DNA of 64,000 bases from BRH-c54 sp036567945 (GTDB lineage Bacteria > Bacteroidota > Bacteroidia > Flavobacteriales_E > Vicingaceae): assembly GCA_036567945.1 (NCBI GenBank), contig DATCTM010000123.1:26828-90827 (forward strand). Reading direction: 5' to 3'. The notes beneath the pieces were generated by a model. It was not told the origin of the DNA. It saw only the letters and a program-made list of their open reading frames with translations, and made no database searches. The position numbers were made by a program, and so were the translations under genes. Position 1 is the stretch's first letter; each line of letters begins with the position of its first letter. This document shows, in pieces, positions 63,120-64,000 of this stretch.

Positions 63120-64000
63120 ATGAAAAAAATCTATTTTTTATTTTTTGCTATATTTCTTAATACTTGTTTAATTAGTCAAAACAATATTTTAATCATTGAT
63201 TACAACAATGCTTTTACAAGTGATCAAAACAATAATGCTAGTAGAATTTACAATAGACTCCTAGCGACTCAAGCCAGTGTCACAAGAGTGGCATCAATTC
63301 CTGCATCAATTAGCAATGTTACATATAATCAAGTATGGCTATTCGGTAATATGGGAGCTCCGGTTGCTGCTAACTTGAATCCTATTATAAACTTTATGAA
63401 TGGTGGTGGTGGTGTTTATGTTCAATCTGAAGTTTCATGTTGTAATACTCAAGCAAATTATCTTGATGCACTAATAAATGCAACAGTAATTGCAGGAGGG
63501 TCTATATCTCATAATACTACGTATTCAAATCCATATCAATACACACCAAACCCAAATACTATATGTTCATCTACTGGGTCTTGGTCTCATTATGGCAATG
63601 CTGTAAGACCTTTTATTGGTGTTGCAGCCCAAAATATATTATTTCAAATTACAACAACTTGTAGTAATTTAGGAGTAAATAATGCAGGAGTTCAATTCAG
63701 AAGTTGTGATTTAATTTCAGGTCAAGGTGCTTTAATTGGAACTGGTGATATAAACTTATTTGCATTAAATGCAAACTGTGCTGGAAACTCTGCTTTAAAT
63801 GGCAACCCAAACAATAATGTGGTTATTGACCATATTGCTAATTTATTTCCTGCATTAAGAAACTGTTCATTTGGAAGTCCAACGGGTTCAGCTGCATGGA
63901 CAAACCCCTCTCCAATATGTGCAGCTGCCGGGTCTATTAATTTAAGTAGTTTAGTAACTGGTACTGGTGGTGGAACTTGGAGTGGTACAGGCGTTTCTGG
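63120..64000 (+). CDS. Secreted surface protein, 3' end outside window
   Basis: ATG at 63120 gives a clear signal peptide (MKKIYFLFFAIFLNTCLISQ), with cleavage expected near SQ-NN. The mature part is rich in Asn, Ser, Gly and Thr, with several cysteines (VSCCNTQANY, NCAGNSALNG), typical of adhesin-like proteins of Bacteroidota. The reading frame is open to base 64000, so any C-terminal sorting domain is not visible. Export by the type IX pathway is likely but unproven. It is the host chromosome on this side. Confidence 0.75.
   Translation, partial: MKKIYFLFFAIFLNTCLISQNNILIIDYNNAFTSDQNNNASRIYNRLLATQASVTRVASIPASISNVTYNQVWLFGNMGAPVAANLNPIINFMNGGGGVYVQSEVSCCNTQANYLDALINATVIAGGSISHNTTYSNPYQYTPNPNTICSSTGSWSHYGNAVRPFIGVAAQNILFQITTTCSNLGVNNAGVQFRSCDLISGQGALIGTGDINLFALNANCAGNSALNGNPNNNVVIDHIANLFPALRNCSFGSPTGSAAWTNPSPICAAAGSINLSSLVTGTGGGTWSGTGVS

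Overview
The window is AT-rich DNA from a member of the Bacteroidota, most likely a flavobacterium-like organism. Several genes are preceded by the Bacteroidota -7 promoter element TAnnTTTG (for example 9034, 10361, 24082, 26456, 59029 and 62902), there are few Shine-Dalgarno sites, and the outermost genes encode large repetitive surface proteins of kinds common in this phylum. The chromosome is visible only at the edges: a giant PKD/RHS surface protein with a swapped-in C-terminal tail and a small downstream partner (3-8359), and on the right tRNA-Leu, tRNA-Gly, an alpha/beta hydrolase and the start of a secreted protein (61624-64000).

Between about 10.7 and 61.6 kb lies what I read as an integrated temperate virus without tail genes. 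Its backbone runs almost entirely on the minus strand. A structural and lysis block (10681-23731) holds a candidate major capsid protein, about a dozen small proteins with a single membrane segment, surface-type beta proteins, a seven-bladed YVTN propeller, a HExxH metalloprotease, several peptidoglycan-related domains (PG-binding, SH3, CHAP-type amidase, M15 endopeptidase and an amidase whose zinc ligands are all replaced), and a holin/overlapping-spanin lysis set. A replication and packaging block (39743-57682) holds an adenine methylase, a packaging-type P-loop ATPase, a DnaA domain IV-like protein, a 1409-residue SNF2 helicase, a 1125-residue polyvalent protein (ADP-ribosyltransferase fold plus N6-adenine methylase) and a glycosyltransferase. 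The right end (57697-61.6k) holds a divergent repressor/Cro-like pair, a MerR-like regulator with an inverted-repeat operator, and a large serine recombinase whose reading frame runs through the antisense of tRNA-Leu and into tRNA-Gly. No terminase, portal, tail, relaxase or type IV secretion gene was found. The many membrane proteins and the FtsK/HerA-type ATPase point to a tailless, membrane-containing particle, but this is inference.

The two halves of the backbone share an unusual family of purine/pyrimidine intergenic hairpins (GTTAGAACAGAGAA-like arms). These are absent from 24.0-39.7 kb, which breaks the backbone and is read on the plus strand. That cargo consists of an AbiE-type toxin-antitoxin pair (24117-25938) and a tight ten-gene operon (26484-39713) that looks like a DNA phosphorothioation (Dnd) defence system of variant make-up: DUF4007 protein, 1072-aa ATPase, DndC, a GIY-YIG nuclease-like protein, DndB (DGQHR), DndA cysteine desulfurase, a helicase with a phospholipase-D-like N-terminus, a 76-aa protein, DndD and a 172-aa protein. 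The virus would therefore bring its host both immunity to lysis by other phages and a sulfur mark on DNA.

Other unexplained structure includes an array of eight palindromes spaced about 39 bp (53484-53764) ahead of the polyvalent gene, and a structural gene that needs a -1 frame change (10866-11314).
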